From positions 16,917 to 80,916 of the forward strand of contig CAZYMI010000009.1 of assembly GCA_964648505.1 (NCBI GenBank): a stretch of 64,000 bases of DNA. Direction: 5' to 3'. The notes below the pieces were generated by a model. The model searched no databases. It worked only from the letters and a program-made list of their open reading frames with translations, and was not told the origin of the DNA. This DNA is from CAZYMI01 sp964648505 (GTDB lineage: Bacteria; Pseudomonadota; Alphaproteobacteria; Micavibrionales; Micavibrionaceae). This document shows, in pieces, positions 35,333 through 45,158 of this stretch. How positions within the stretch are numbered: the stretch's first letter is position 1; every line of letters begins with the position of its first letter. Position numbers and translations under genes: made by a program.

Positions 35333-36124
35333 ATGGCAACAATTTCTGCAAACTTAACTGTTATGATACGCGCAGCGGAAAAAGCAGCGCGGTCCCTCGT
35401 GCGTGATTTTGGTGAAGCTGAACAGCTTCAGGTTTCTAAAAAAGGCCCGGGGGATTTTGTAAGCGCTGCAGATAAACGCTCTGAGGAAATAATTGTTTTT
35501 GAACTCACAAAAGCGCGCCCGTCTTTTGGCATACTGGCCGAAGAAGGAAGCCGCAAAACACCAGAAGATGGTGAACATACTTTCATCATTGACCCGCTTG
35601 ACGGCACCATGAATTTTTTACACGGCCTGCCCCACTGGTGCATTTCAATCGGCCTACAAAAAGGAAAAGATATCATTGCAGGGGTTGTTTACGACCCTGT
35701 GAAGGATGAACTATTTACAGCTGAAAAAGGCAGCGGCGCTTTCTTGCGTAACCGCCGTCTGCGCGTATCGGGTCGTCAGGATATGTCTTCATCCTTGATC
35801 GCCTGCGGTAGCCCAAAGCCAGATAAACCATCGATTGATGAATTTTCAACGCAAATCGCTTCGGTCTTGCGTCATGTTGCCAGCGTCCGCCGCTTTGGGG
35901 CGGCTGCTCTTGATTTAAGCTATGTCGCTGCGGGCCGCTTTGAAGGTTATTGGGAAAGACACATTAAGCCATGGGATGTTGCCGCAGGTCTTATTATCTT
36001 AAAAGAATCCGGCGGCTTTATAAGCGATTTATCAGGTGATGACGATCCGCTAAATTCAGGTTACATTCTGGCCAGCAATGAACATCTTCACGTCCCACTA
36101 AGAAAACTTTTGATCGCGGAATGA
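35333..36124 (+). CDS. suhB: Inositol monophosphatase family protein
   Basis: Mg-dependent phosphatase of the IMPase superfamily. The 263-residue protein has metal-binding motifs EEGSRK, DPLDGTMNFLHG and WDVAAGLIILKESGG. The substrate is not certain; SuhB-type enzymes act on inositol monophosphate and also aid rRNA transcription in E. coli. It lies directly downstream of efp and overlaps the next gene by 4 nt (ATGA). Confidence 0.9.
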   Translation: MATISANLTVMIRAAEKAARSLVRDFGEAEQLQVSKKGPGDFVSAADKRSEEIIVFELTKARPSFGILAEEGSRKTPEDGEHTFIIDPLDGTMNFLHGLPHWCISIGLQKGKDIIAGVVYDPVKDELFTAEKGSGAFLRNRRLRVSGRQDMSSSLIACGSPKPDKPSIDEFSTQIASVLRHVASVRRFGAAALDLSYVAAGRFEGYWERHIKPWDVAAGLIILKESGGFISDLSGDDDPLNSGYILASNEHLHVPLRKLLIAE

Positions 36125-37287
36125 AACGCAAATCTATTAGAGTTCTACTTTGCTGCTCGTTCTTCGCTTTTTTCGCTACGCCTTCTTTGTCGCAAGAAGC
36201 CTACGAACCGCCACCGATGTTTGGCAATACTGAAGCATCCATCCCCCTTGAAAAAACTGCGCCTATAGCTTCTGGAAAACCTGCGCCGGTCATTCCCAAT
36301 TCAGAAAGTCTTTTAGGTTTTGAAGGTGGCGCAGGCACCGACATAACGCCTAAAAAAGATAGCCGTGTACCCATTATGTTGCCTCAAGAAGAACGCTCAA
36401 AGCCCATTCTTGAAAATAAGCCTGAAAATAAAGCTGTGCCAAAAACTGCGCCAAACCCCCCATCTAAAAAGCCTATTGTAAAAAAGACCAATACAGCTAA
36501 GGCGGCCATTCAGAACAACAAGAAAAACACCCCTGCTTCTATAAAGGAAAAAGAAAAACCCCAGCAGGCAAGAAAATTAGGTCCTAAAATGCCTGCTGTT
36601 CCTGCGCGCCCAGTGGAACAAGAAATTTTGCCTGATATCATTACTCTGCCGCCGCCAGAAAAAATTGAAGCGAAAACGGATGCACAGGCCACAGCAAAAA
36701 TTCAAGACAAAGCCCTTGAACAAAAAATGGTGACGCCTTCAGCTGAAGCTTTACTTGAGCAGATAGAAAATAAACCTGCTATAGAAAAAGCTGGATCGGG
36801 TATTTTTATCAATGAACGTGCACTGGGCGGCCCTGTAAACCCTGAAAGCCCAGCAGGATCGGTAAGGGATGATGTTTTAAGTGCGCTTCCGCCATCTCCC
36901 TCTCAAGTGAAAACGACAAAAGAAAAAGCTACTCACACACAATCTGAATCTGAACTTAAAACCCATCTCGAAAAAGTAACGATTCCCTATAAACCAAATC
37001 TTTCTGACATTTTAAATGACCAGATTGGCATTTTAATGTCAGATGTTTTGCCAAAGCTTGAGCAAGACAAATCTGTTCGTTTGCAAATTCAAGCCTATGC
37101 CTCGCCTTCAGAAGATGGGGGGCAAAGCTCAGCGCGGCGCATTTCTCTCTCCCGCGCATTATCTATTCGCAGCTGGCTTATTGAACATAATATCGATGCT
37201 TCCCGCATGGATGTGCGCGCTCTGGGGCTAAACACAGACCAGCAACCCCTAGACCGGGTGGATATCGTCTTTGTTGGCGCCCCTTAA
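36121..37287 (+). CDS. Exported OmpA-like domain protein with long disordered linker
   Basis: 388 residues. A signal peptide (VLLCCSFFAFFATPSLSQ) is followed by about 250 residues rich in Pro, Lys, Ala and Glu, probably disordered. A C-terminal OmpA/MotB-like domain (about 285-385) holds LQIQAYASPSEDGGQSSARR and ISLSRALSIRSWLIEHNID, the peptidoglycan-binding helix pattern. It likely tethers the outer envelope to peptidoglycan. ATGA coupling to the phosphatase gene is notable. It is not a canonical Pal, lacking a lipobox. Confidence 0.82.
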   Translation: MKRKSIRVLLCCSFFAFFATPSLSQEAYEPPPMFGNTEASIPLEKTAPIASGKPAPVIPNSESLLGFEGGAGTDITPKKDSRVPIMLPQEERSKPILENKPENKAVPKTAPNPPSKKPIVKKTNTAKAAIQNNKKNTPASIKEKEKPQQARKLGPKMPAVPARPVEQEILPDIITLPPPEKIEAKTDAQATAKIQDKALEQKMVTPSAEALLEQIENKPAIEKAGSGIFINERALGGPVNPESPAGSVRDDVLSALPPSPSQVKTTKEKATHTQSESELKTHLEKVTIPYKPNLSDILNDQIGILMSDVLPKLEQDKSVRLQIQAYASPSEDGGQSSARRISLSRALSIRSWLIEHNIDASRMDVRALGLNTDQQPLDRVDIVFVGAP

Positions 37288-37445
37288 ACCTTTGTGCATA
37301 AAGGCTTTAAGCCCTTGATTTTACGTTGACAATAAGATGAAAAGCTTTGAAAACAAGCTTGACCCTTTAATCCGTGACAATCACTCGAATCATAATTATG
37401 GTATCCATAAGCCCGAGAGATTGACAAACAAACTGGAGTACAGCC

Positions 37446-38312
37446 ATGGCTGAACCAACCAAGACCCATCATTACGTTTTAGGTGCAGCCCTTGTGGTGG
37501 CTTTACTTTTTGGCGGCATCACGTTTTTTCCACAAACAACAGCCAAACAAGTGGCCCCCGCAGCAGACCTTGCACCGCTATCCCCTGCAGCAGGCACAGA
37601 GCAGCTTGGCGGTATTCCGCCCCAGCCCACCCCCGTTATCAACGCCAGCGAAACGCAAACAACCCCCACAATCGAACCTAACCTTGATGAAAATAATACC
37701 AACCTGTCTGAAAGCGTAAACCAACCAGCAAAAAACGATGCCCTTGAAGCAGAACTTGCTAAAGCAGACCCCGCCTGGGCGCAACCACGCGGAAATAAAA
37801 TCGGCAACCCAAATGCGCTTGTGAAAATAAAAGAATTTGCTTCACTTTCTTGTTCACATTGTGCGCATTTTAAAAGCAAATTTTTTCCTGACATTAAAAA
37901 GAAATACGTTGATACAGGAAAAGTTGAATTTGAATTTATCGAATTCCCCCTTAATGCCTCTGCGCTTGACGGTACCCTTGTGCTCAATTGCCTTCCCAAG
38001 GAAAGCTACTATTCTTTTATGACCCTGTTATTTGAAACCCAAGAACATTGGGCTTTTGCACAAGACCACTTAACCCCTTTACGCCAAAACGCAAAATTGG
38101 CAGGTCTTTCAGACGCCAAATTTGACGCTTGTATTAAAGACGAGGCCGCGCGCAAGAAACTGGTTGAGCAAAATATTGCCAACACCAACAAATACAAAAT
38201 TGAATCAACGCCAACCTTTGTTATTAATGAAGGGGCGCAAACAATCCTTGGTGCCCGTCCACTTGAAGGCTTTGCTGAAAAAATTGACCCTCTCCTCAAT
38301 CAAAAAAAATAA
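37446..38312 (+). CDS. DsbA-family thiol:disulfide protein, membrane-anchored
   Basis: 288 residues. An N-terminal signal anchor (HHYVLGAALVVALLFGGITF, about 9-28) is followed by a Pro/Gln/Asn-rich linker and a thioredoxin-fold domain (about 110-285). The active site is CSHC (136-139), with the cis-Pro loop STPTFVIN. It acts in the periplasm on disulfide exchange. The gene lies 10 nt before smc, a conserved but unexplained pairing in alphaproteobacteria. The 158-bp gap upstream may hold its promoter. Confidence 0.9.
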   Translation: MAEPTKTHHYVLGAALVVALLFGGITFFPQTTAKQVAPAADLAPLSPAAGTEQLGGIPPQPTPVINASETQTTPTIEPNLDENNTNLSESVNQPAKNDALEAELAKADPAWAQPRGNKIGNPNALVKIKEFASLSCSHCAHFKSKFFPDIKKKYVDTGKVEFEFIEFPLNASALDGTLVLNCLPKESYYSFMTLLFETQEHWAFAQDHLTPLRQNAKLAGLSDAKFDACIKDEAARKKLVEQNIANTNKYKIESTPTFVINEGAQTILGARPLEGFAEKIDPLLNQKK

Positions 38313-38321
38313 TGAGCCCCT

Positions 38322-41300
38322 ATGATTCATTTTGCAAAACTTCGCCTGTCTGGCTTTAAATCTTTTGTTGATAAAACTGAACTTGAAATCTCACCAGGCC
38401 TGAACGGTATTGTTGGGCCAAACGGTTGCGGAAAATCAAATTTAGTTGAAGCTTTGCGCTGGGTTATGGGCGAAAACCGCGCTAAAAATATGCGCACGGG
38501 CGATATGGATGATGTTATTTTCAACGGCACATCCAGCAGGCCTGCACGCAATATTGCCGAAGTCTCTCTTTTACTTGATAACAATAACCGTACTGCGCCA
38601 TCGGCTTATAACGATAACCCTGAAATAGAAGTCAGCCGCCGTATTGAGCGCGACAAAGGTTCGGATTACCGCATTAACGGCAAATCTGTCCGTGCGCGTG
38701 ATGTGCAGCTTTTATTTGCAGACACCCATTCAGGTGCTCATTCACCAGCCCTTGTCTCTCAAGGGCGAATTACCGCTATCATTACAGCAAAACCCATTGA
38801 CCGTCGCCAGATTCTTGAAGAATCTGCTGGTATTTCAGGATTGCACGCACGCCGCCACGAGGCAGAGTTACGTTTACGCGCCGCTGATAATAATCTGATC
38901 CGCCTAAATGATGTGATCGGCGGGCTTGAAACCCAACTTTCCACTTTAAAACGCCAATCGCGTCAGGCCACGCGCTATCGTGAACTTTCTGAAAGCATTC
39001 GTGAACTTGAAACAAAGTTAGCGGCGCTTGAATGGCATCACCTTCAGCTTCAATACCAATCAGGTGAAGCAAGATTTCATGACGCAGAGAAGCTTGTTGC
39101 AACACATATGCAAACGGTTGCGCAATTAACGACAACACAAATTACACAAGCCTCCGATATTCCAGCCCTTCGCCAAAAAGAGGCGGAAGCCGCAGCTGCT
39201 TTACAAGTTCAGAACCTAACCTTGCAAAGACTTGCCGATGAAGAAGCGATGACCGATCGGCAACTATCAGATGCACGCGCAATTTTAGAGCAGATTAAAA
39301 TTGATGTGCTTCATGAAAATGAAACGCTTGAAGATAATACGCGTGTTTCTGAAAGCATGAATGCTGAAGAAAGCGCTTTGCATAAGGATCAGGAATTATC
39401 AGCTTCGCGCATGCCTGCCTTAAAAGATGATCAAAGCGAAAAACAATCGCATGTTGATCGTCTTGAAGCTTCTTACCAAATCGCCCTTGAAGCTGCCGCC
39501 TCGCTTAAGGCACGTCGTGTCAGCCTTGAACAGCAGGTTAATCTTACTGAATCAAAACTGCAAAACAGCACATCACGTATAACTGATATTCAAGCACAGC
39601 TTGTTCAGCGCGCAGCGGAACGTGAACAAACAGCGCCACTGGGTACCCTGCAATTTGAAATTCAAGCTCTAGAAAATCAGATACAGGCTACACAAAACAT
39701 TAACGCACAAGCGAAATTACGTCTGACCGAGCTACGCGCGCAGCTTGAAGGAAGGCGCGATATTTTAAACGAAAGCAAATCTGAATTTGCTAAAAACAAA
39801 GCGGAAATTGATGCCTTGCAATCTTTTCTTGATACAGAAACGCAAGGATCGTTCCGCCCGGTTCTGGACGAAATATCTGCTGATATGGGGTTTGAAGATG
39901 CTTTAGCAAAAGCCCTTGGCGATGCCTTGATGGCATCTACCAATGCCAACGCTGAAATGGTCTGGCAGCGCCTGACAAATCAATTTGATGCCCCTGCGTT
40001 CCCACAAGGCGTTGAGGCGATTTCAAACCATGTGCGTGCCCCCGCAGAGTTGGCGCGCGCTATTTCTTTAATTGGCTATGTTACCGATAAAAAAGAAGGA
40101 GAAGCAGCCGCCCAGCACCTAAAGGCAGGCCAGATTATTGTTTCGCGTGACGGGTTTGTGTGGCGTTGGGATGGGTTGTTCATCAAGCCATCAGCAAATG
40201 ACCGCAAAGCGATCATGCTGAAGCAGAAGAACCGTCTGGATGATCTTCGTGCCCTTACACAAAACCTTAGCCAATCAGTTCAGACGAATGAATCTTTTTT
40301 TATAGAAACACAAAATGCACTGTCAGCACTTGATACGCAAATTCGTATTCACGAACAGGATATAGACCAAAATACAAAAGACCTTTCAGAAAAGCGTCGC
40401 GCACACCAATTGGCAATCGAACAGAGTGCGGCTTTATCAACCAGCATTGCCAAACTTGAAGAAGCGCAAAGCTATCTGCAAACAGAGATCACTTCTTTAC
40501 AAACATCACTTACTCAATCTAAAGAGTCTTATATCGCAATAGAAAGCGATCCTCAGCAAACAGAAGCCGCGCGTATCGATACAATCCGAGCTGCGCTGGT
40601 GGATGCGCAAACAGAATTGCGCGACGCTATGATGGCTGTTGAAAAAACCACACAAGAACAACAGCGCCGTGAAGCACGTCTGCGTGCCATTGCAGATGAA
40701 CGCATTAATATACAAAACCGCACGATCCGTGCGCGCGAGCATCTAAAAAACCTGGCTGAACGCGAGGAACAAACTCACCATAAAATCCTTGCTCTACAGG
40801 GCCGTCCTGCTGAAATCAGGGCTAGCCGTGAAGCAATCATGTCATCACTAGCACAATCTGAAGGCAGCCGTAACATTGCTGCGGATATACTTGCCAAAGC
40901 AGAAAATGAACTTGCTGAAACATTGCGCGCCTTAAAAGAAGCTGAAAGTAAGCTTTCAAGCGCACGCGAAGACCGCGCCAGAACTGAAGCAACTCTTGAA
41001 GGCGTTATTATTCAACAAAATACATTAAAATCGCAAATCAATGAACAGTTTTCTGTTGATCCGAATGAGATCATGGAAAAAGCAGGTATTAACCAAAATG
41101 CGGAATCGCAGGATCTTCCGCAAACGGATGATTTACGCGCCCGAAAAGAAAAACTGGTGCGTGATCGGGATCATATTGGACCTGTTAATTTGCGTGCTGA
41201 CGTTGAAGCGCAGGAAATTGAACAACAAGTAGGGGGTATGATAACCGAACGCGATGATCTAACCCAAGCGATTGCAGAGCTTCGAGAAGGCATCAACAAA

Positions 41301-41807
41301 TTAAACAAGGAAGCGCGTGAACGACTTTTGGCTGCATTTGAAACAGTCAATCACCACTTCCAAACATTATTCACGCGCCTTTTTAATGGGGGGCGTGCGT
41401 ATCTGGCTTTGCAGGAATCGGATGATCCTTTGCAATCAGGGCTTGAAGTATTTGCCCAGCCGCCCGGCAAGACACTACAAAATATGTCGCTTCTTTCAGG
41501 TGGTGAACAAACTCTTGCAGCAACCGCCCTTATTTTTGCGATGTTCCTTACCAACCCATCACCAATTTGCGTTCTCGATGAGATTGATGCCCCACTTGAT
41601 GATGCTAACGTTGACCGTGTGTGTGATCTTTTGGAAGATATCGCCAAGGCAGGCACAACTCGGTTTATCATCATCACACATCATCGCTTAACCATGGCGC
41701 GTATGGATAAGCTTTACGGCGTGACCATGTCTGAGCGCGGCGTATCGCAGCTTGTTTCTGTTGATCTGAAGCGTCAAATGGACCTGCTTCAACAGGCAGC
41801 AGAATAA
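38322..41807 (+). CDS. smc: Chromosome segregation ATPase SMC
   Basis: Structural-maintenance-of-chromosomes ATPase that compacts and segregates the chromosome with ScpA and ScpB. The 1161-residue protein has Walker A GPNGCGKS (32-39), Q-loop region, long coiled coils (about 170-490 and 660-1000), a hinge near 500-640, C-terminal ABC signature LLSGGEQTLAATAL, and Walker B ICVLDEIDAPLDD. It is followed immediately by atpI. Confidence 0.97.
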   Translation: MIHFAKLRLSGFKSFVDKTELEISPGLNGIVGPNGCGKSNLVEALRWVMGENRAKNMRTGDMDDVIFNGTSSRPARNIAEVSLLLDNNNRTAPSAYNDNPEIEVSRRIERDKGSDYRINGKSVRARDVQLLFADTHSGAHSPALVSQGRITAIITAKPIDRRQILEESAGISGLHARRHEAELRLRAADNNLIRLNDVIGGLETQLSTLKRQSRQATRYRELSESIRELETKLAALEWHHLQLQYQSGEARFHDAEKLVATHMQTVAQLTTTQITQASDIPALRQKEAEAAAALQVQNLTLQRLADEEAMTDRQLSDARAILEQIKIDVLHENETLEDNTRVSESMNAEESALHKDQELSASRMPALKDDQSEKQSHVDRLEASYQIALEAAASLKARRVSLEQQVNLTESKLQNSTSRITDIQAQLVQRAAEREQTAPLGTLQFEIQALENQIQATQNINAQAKLRLTELRAQLEGRRDILNESKSEFAKNKAEIDALQSFLDTETQGSFRPVLDEISADMGFEDALAKALGDALMASTNANAEMVWQRLTNQFDAPAFPQGVEAISNHVRAPAELARAISLIGYVTDKKEGEAAAQHLKAGQIIVSRDGFVWRWDGLFIKPSANDRKAIMLKQKNRLDDLRALTQNLSQSVQTNESFFIETQNALSALDTQIRIHEQDIDQNTKDLSEKRRAHQLAIEQSAALSTSIAKLEEAQSYLQTEITSLQTSLTQSKESYIAIESDPQQTEAARIDTIRAALVDAQTELRDAMMAVEKTTQEQQRREARLRAIADERINIQNRTIRAREHLKNLAEREEQTHHKILALQGRPAEIRASREAIMSSLAQSEGSRNIAADILAKAENELAETLRALKEAESKLSSAREDRARTEATLEGVIIQQNTLKSQINEQFSVDPNEIMEKAGINQNAESQDLPQTDDLRARKEKLVRDRDHIGPVNLRADVEAQEIEQQVGGMITERDDLTQAIAELREGINKLNKEARERLLAAFETVNHHFQTLFTRLFNGGRAYLALQESDDPLQSGLEVFAQPPGKTLQNMSLLSGGEQTLAATALIFAMFLTNPSPICVLDEIDAPLDDANVDRVCDLLEDIAKAGTTRFIIITHHRLTMARMDKLYGVTMSERGVSQLVSVDLKRQMDLLQQAAE

Positions 41808-42209
41808 GTGAGCGACCAACGCCTTGATATTCTGGAAAAGAAATTAGAGGAAGCACGCGCCTCTAAATCTTTAACTGGCCAAGAGCAAAAGTCATCACTA
41901 AAAAATGATGATGGCGCCATGCGCTTTGGCCTGAGGGCGGGAACGGAGTTTATTGTTGCCCTAACCGTACCAGCCCTTCTGGGGTATGTTTTAGACGGGT
42001 GGTTAGAAACCCGGCCTATTTTTATGATTTTGCTGCTTCTTTTGGGCGTTGGAGCTGGTTTTACCAACATCTACCGGATCAGCCAGAATCTGGGCAGCTC
42101 TGTTGGTTATGCTCAAGCAAAGGGGGAGTTGCAAAAAAATGACAAAACCGCTACAAGTTCGCAGCTTTCGAATCTACCGAAATCGAAAGTGAACGACGAC
42201 CCTAAGTAA
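41808..42209 (+). CDS. atpI: ATP synthase protein I (AtpI)
   Basis: Small membrane protein that assists assembly of the F0 c-ring. The 133-residue protein has two predicted membrane helices (EFIVALTVPALLGYVLDGW, then FMILLLLLGVGAGFTNIY). The GTG start at 41808 abuts the smc stop codon. It is first gene of the F0 operon. Confidence 0.9.
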   Translation: MSDQRLDILEKKLEEARASKSLTGQEQKSSLKNDDGAMRFGLRAGTEFIVALTVPALLGYVLDGWLETRPIFMILLLLLGVGAGFTNIYRISQNLGSSVGYAQAKGELQKNDKTATSSQLSNLPKSKVNDDPK

Positions 42210-42235
42210 GTAACCCAAAAGGTAACGAGGCCGCC

Positions 42236-42982
42236 GTGGCAAGTCCACTACACCAGTTTGAAGTTCAGCCCATCATCCCGTTTGAAATCGGCGGACTTAA
42301 TCTTGCGTTCACAAATTCGTCCCTATGGATGATGATTGCAGCAATTGTCTCTATTAGTTTTTTATCCATCGCATCTTCCAAACGTGCGCTGGTTCCGGGA
42401 CGCTTGCAGCTTTTTGCCGAAGATGCCTACCAGTTTATTGCAAACATGGTACGTGAAAACACAGGATCGGGCGGCATGCACTATTTCCCGCTGATGTTCA
42501 CTTTGTTTATGATTGTGTTTTTAGGTAACGCACTTGGCTTATTGCCTTTTTCATTCACCTACACAAGCCAACTTGTTATAACGGCAGCTCTGGCGTGCGT
42601 TGTTTTCTTTAGCGTTCTGATTATTGGTTTGTATAAACATGGCACACATTTCTTTCATTTATTTCTTCCGCCTGGGGTCCCTATTTTACTAGCGCCCTTG
42701 ATTATCCCTATCGAATTAATTTCATTTCTGGTGCGACCTGTTACATTATCTGTCCGTCTTTTTGCAAATATGATGGCGGGACACATTTTGCTTAAAGTGC
42801 TTGCTGGTTTTTCAGTAGGTATGGTTTCCATGGGATTTACAGGCTACGTACTGGGCATTTTACCGATGCTTTTTAACGTCATCCTGATCGGGTTCGAACT
42901 TTTAATTGCGTTCTTACAAGCTTTCGTTTTTACCGTGCTTAGCTGTATCTATTTAAAAGATACTGTTGAGCTTTCTCACTAA
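42236..42982 (+). CDS. atpB: F0F1 ATP synthase subunit a
   Basis: Proton half-channel subunit of F0. It has 248 residues and five or six membrane helices. The essential Arg174 lies in VTLSVRLFANMMAGH. The start is GTG 42236, preceded by ACGAGG at correct spacing. Confidence 0.96.
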   Translation: MASPLHQFEVQPIIPFEIGGLNLAFTNSSLWMMIAAIVSISFLSIASSKRALVPGRLQLFAEDAYQFIANMVRENTGSGGMHYFPLMFTLFMIVFLGNALGLLPFSFTYTSQLVITAALACVVFFSVLIIGLYKHGTHFFHLFLPPGVPILLAPLIIPIELISFLVRPVTLSVRLFANMMAGHILLKVLAGFSVGMVSMGFTGYVLGILPMLFNVILIGFELLIAFLQAFVFTVLSCIYLKDTVELSH

Positions 42983-43025
42983 AACCATTTTTTAAAACTG
43001 CTTCACTCCAGAAAGGAAAAATAAA

Positions 43026-43250
43026 ATGGAACTTGCAGCTGTAAAACTTCTCGCTGGCGCGATCGCCCTCCTCCCACTTTTGGGGGTTGGTATTGCATTG
43101 GGTATGATTTTTTCTTCATACAACGAGGCTGTCGGACGCAACCCAGGCGCTGTGGAGCTATTAGATAAGAAGTTTTTCTTATCTTTTGCGCTGACAGAAG
43201 CTCTGGCAATTTTTGCGCTTCTGATCTCTTTCTATCTGGTCTTCGTATAA
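43026..43250 (+). CDS. atpE: F0F1 ATP synthase subunit c
   Basis: Rotor-ring subunit: a 74-residue helical hairpin. Glu58 in ALTEALAIF is the proton-binding carboxylate; the polar loop contains RNP (38-40). No sodium-type ligand set is evident, so proton coupling is likely. A strong AAAGGAAA element precedes ATG 43026. High expression is expected, consistent with the SD. Confidence 0.96.
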   Translation: MELAAVKLLAGAIALLPLLGVGIALGMIFSSYNEAVGRNPGAVELLDKKFFLSFALTEALAIFALLISFYLVFV

Positions 43251-43261
43251 GGCCTTAAATA

Positions 43262-43882
43262 ATGAAGACGACAGCCGCTATTTCAGGGCTCATATTATCA
43301 TGCTTTTCCAGCGTCGCCTTCGCCGCGCAAGATTCTGCACACGCAGATCATGCTCAGGCAGGTGGCTCGGGGCTTCCGCAATTTAACCCTGAATGGTTTC
43401 CAAGTCAGCTTTTCTGGCTGGCTGTCGTTTTTGCTATCATGTACTGGGCTTTTTCAAAAAAGATTCTGCCGACCATTGGCGGTGTCATTGAAAATCGTAA
43501 ATCACATATCAGTACCATGATGGCCCAAGCTGAGGATTCAACTGCGCGCGCCAAAGAAACGCAGGATGCTTACAACAAAAGCCTTTCAGGGGCTGGGGCG
43601 CAGGCGCGACAAATTATGATGGATGCAGACGCCTCTGCTAAAGAAAGCGTCAATCTGGCTGTTGAAAATTTCCGCCAAAAAGCTGAAAAGCAGATCGCAG
43701 AAGCTGAGGGTGCCGTTATAACTGCCCAAAAACAGGCTTTGCAAGAACTTCAGGCAACGATTGGTGAAATTGCCCGCACAGCGTCAAAGCAAATTGCAAA
43801 TATTGATGCGGATCACTCGGCTATTCAAAGCGCTGTCGCACAGGCACAAAAAATTTCCCAAAAAATTTCTAAGGCTGCATAG
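43262..43882 (+). CDS. atpF': F0F1 ATP synthase subunit b' (AtpF')
   Basis: Peripheral stalk subunit. The protein has 206 residues: an N-terminal hydrophobic leader (ISGLILSCFSSVAFAA) that may be a signal sequence, an extra linker, one membrane helix (QLFWLAVVFAIMYWAF, about 50-66) and a long hydrophilic coiled coil. Two different b-type subunits (b' and b) are standard in alphaproteobacteria. It lies 9 nt before atpF. Confidence 0.92.
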   Translation: MKTTAAISGLILSCFSSVAFAAQDSAHADHAQAGGSGLPQFNPEWFPSQLFWLAVVFAIMYWAFSKKILPTIGGVIENRKSHISTMMAQAEDSTARAKETQDAYNKSLSGAGAQARQIMMDADASAKESVNLAVENFRQKAEKQIAEAEGAVITAQKQALQELQATIGEIARTASKQIANIDADHSAIQSAVAQAQKISQKISKAA

Positions 43883-43891
43883 AGGAAAAAC

Positions 43892-44383
43892 ATGGAGTTA
43901 TTCGCCGACGCAAAAACATGGGTTTTCTTTTCATTCATTATTTTTGTTGCCCTTGCGTATAAACTTGGCTGGCCTATAGTTATTGGATCCCTTGATGCAC
44001 GGATCAAGCAAATCCGTACAGACATAGAAACAGCTGAGATTTTAAAAGCTCAAGCTGAGATGTTGCTTCGTGAATATCAGGAAAATTTGGCACAAGCCGA
44101 GCAGCAGGCGTACCAGATTATTGAAGATGCCAAACAGCAAGCCGCTGCATTTTCAGCTTTGGAAATGGAAAAATTATCTGACTCTTTAGCTAGAAAAGAA
44201 GGTCAGCTTGCCGCACGCCTGTCACGTATGAAAGAACAAGCTATTTCTGATATTCGTACAGAAGTAGCGCAGCTTGCCACACGCGCCACACAGGAAATTA
44301 TTTCCAGCAACCTGGACGCAGGAAAAGCACACGGCCTTATCCAATCATCCCTTGATAAGGTAAACGAACGTCTTGCGGGCTAA
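43892..44383 (+). CDS. atpF: F0F1 ATP synthase subunit b
   Basis: Second peripheral stalk subunit, 163 residues: an N-terminal membrane helix (WVFFSFIIFVALAYKLGW, about 10-27) and a charged coiled coil with ILKAQAEMLLREYQENLAQA. It forms a heterodimer with b'. A GAGGAAAA element precedes ATG 43892. The F1 genes are not in this window. Confidence 0.94.
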   Translation: MELFADAKTWVFFSFIIFVALAYKLGWPIVIGSLDARIKQIRTDIETAEILKAQAEMLLREYQENLAQAEQQAYQIIEDAKQQAAAFSALEMEKLSDSLARKEGQLAARLSRMKEQAISDIRTEVAQLATRATQEIISSNLDAGKAHGLIQSSLDKVNERLAG

Positions 44384-45050
44384 AATCGGGCCGAAACCTC
44401 TTTCATCACATCAGTGGCGTGGCATGACCATTGGCCTTTTAGGCGGCTCATTTAATCCTCCACATCAAGGGCATGTTCTTTTATCTTTAACAGCTATAAA
44501 GGCGCTATCACTCGATTGCGTTTGGTGGCTGGTTACACCTCAAAACCCTTTAAAACCAAAAACTGATTTACAACCCCTTCAAAAACGTCTTGAAGCTTCA
44601 CAGCATCTTACACGCAAATATCCACGACTTATTCCATCCGACATTGAAAGGCATATGCACTGTCTTTATACAATTGACACCGTGCGCGAATTAAAGAAAA
44701 AATTTCCACATACACGCTTTGTCTGGATTTGCGGCTCAGATATTGCTGCGCAATTTTCACGCTGGAAAAGATGGCGGCAACTTTTAAAAGAAATTCCTTT
44801 TGTGTGCTTGGCCCGCCCGCCACATCCCTCAATTGTGCGCGGCACCGCTTTGCGAATCTTGATGAGAAACCATATGCGCACAGATGAGAAAGGAGGTCTT
44901 TCCTACAAGAATCCTCCCGACTGGCTGTGGCTTTTAAATACACGCACATCGGAACAATCCTCATCAAAGTTACGCAAAAACAAAGACTTAGCAAAAAAAG
45001 TTAGCTTACGCCGCACTGCGGGATTGAATAAGAAGCCAAAAAAGAGATAA
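44373..45050 (+). CDS. nadD: Nicotinate-nucleotide adenylyltransferase
   Basis: Adenylates nicotinate mononucleotide in NAD synthesis. The core IGLLGGSFNPPHQGH carries the nucleotidyltransferase HxGH motif, and VCLARPP and SSSKLRKNK follow in the C-terminal part, where the family usually has an SST-R motif. The open frame starts at TTG 44373 (overlapping atpF by 11 nt); ATG 44424 (MTIGLLGG) is the other choice. The N-terminal QWRGM extension resembles that of other alphaproteobacterial NadD proteins, which favours the longer form. Up to 225 residues. rsfS and rlmH follow, as usual. Confidence 0.92.
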   Translation: MRAKIGPKPLSSHQWRGMTIGLLGGSFNPPHQGHVLLSLTAIKALSLDCVWWLVTPQNPLKPKTDLQPLQKRLEASQHLTRKYPRLIPSDIERHMHCLYTIDTVRELKKKFPHTRFVWICGSDIAAQFSRWKRWRQLLKEIPFVCLARPPHPSIVRGTALRILMRNHMRTDEKGGLSYKNPPDWLWLLNTRTSEQSSSKLRKNKDLAKKVSLRRTAGLNKKPKKR

Positions 45051-45158
45051 AATAGAGATATGAGCATTGCTTGCCAGAGAATTGGCGTTCATACCGAAAG
45101 CGAGGAGCATTGAAGATTAGCATTTCTTCAAAATGTTCCGCATATTTAGCAAACATCA

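Noticed and set aside
37288..37445. Terminator or promoter in the 158-bp gap before dsbA
   Set aside because: TTGACA-like sequences (37326, 37359) lack matching -10 boxes, and the AAAGGCTTTAAGCCC element cannot form a hairpin with a proper loop.
37472..37999. 175-codon minus-strand frame
   Set aside because: Shadow of the dsbA-like gene, no ribosome-binding site or family features.
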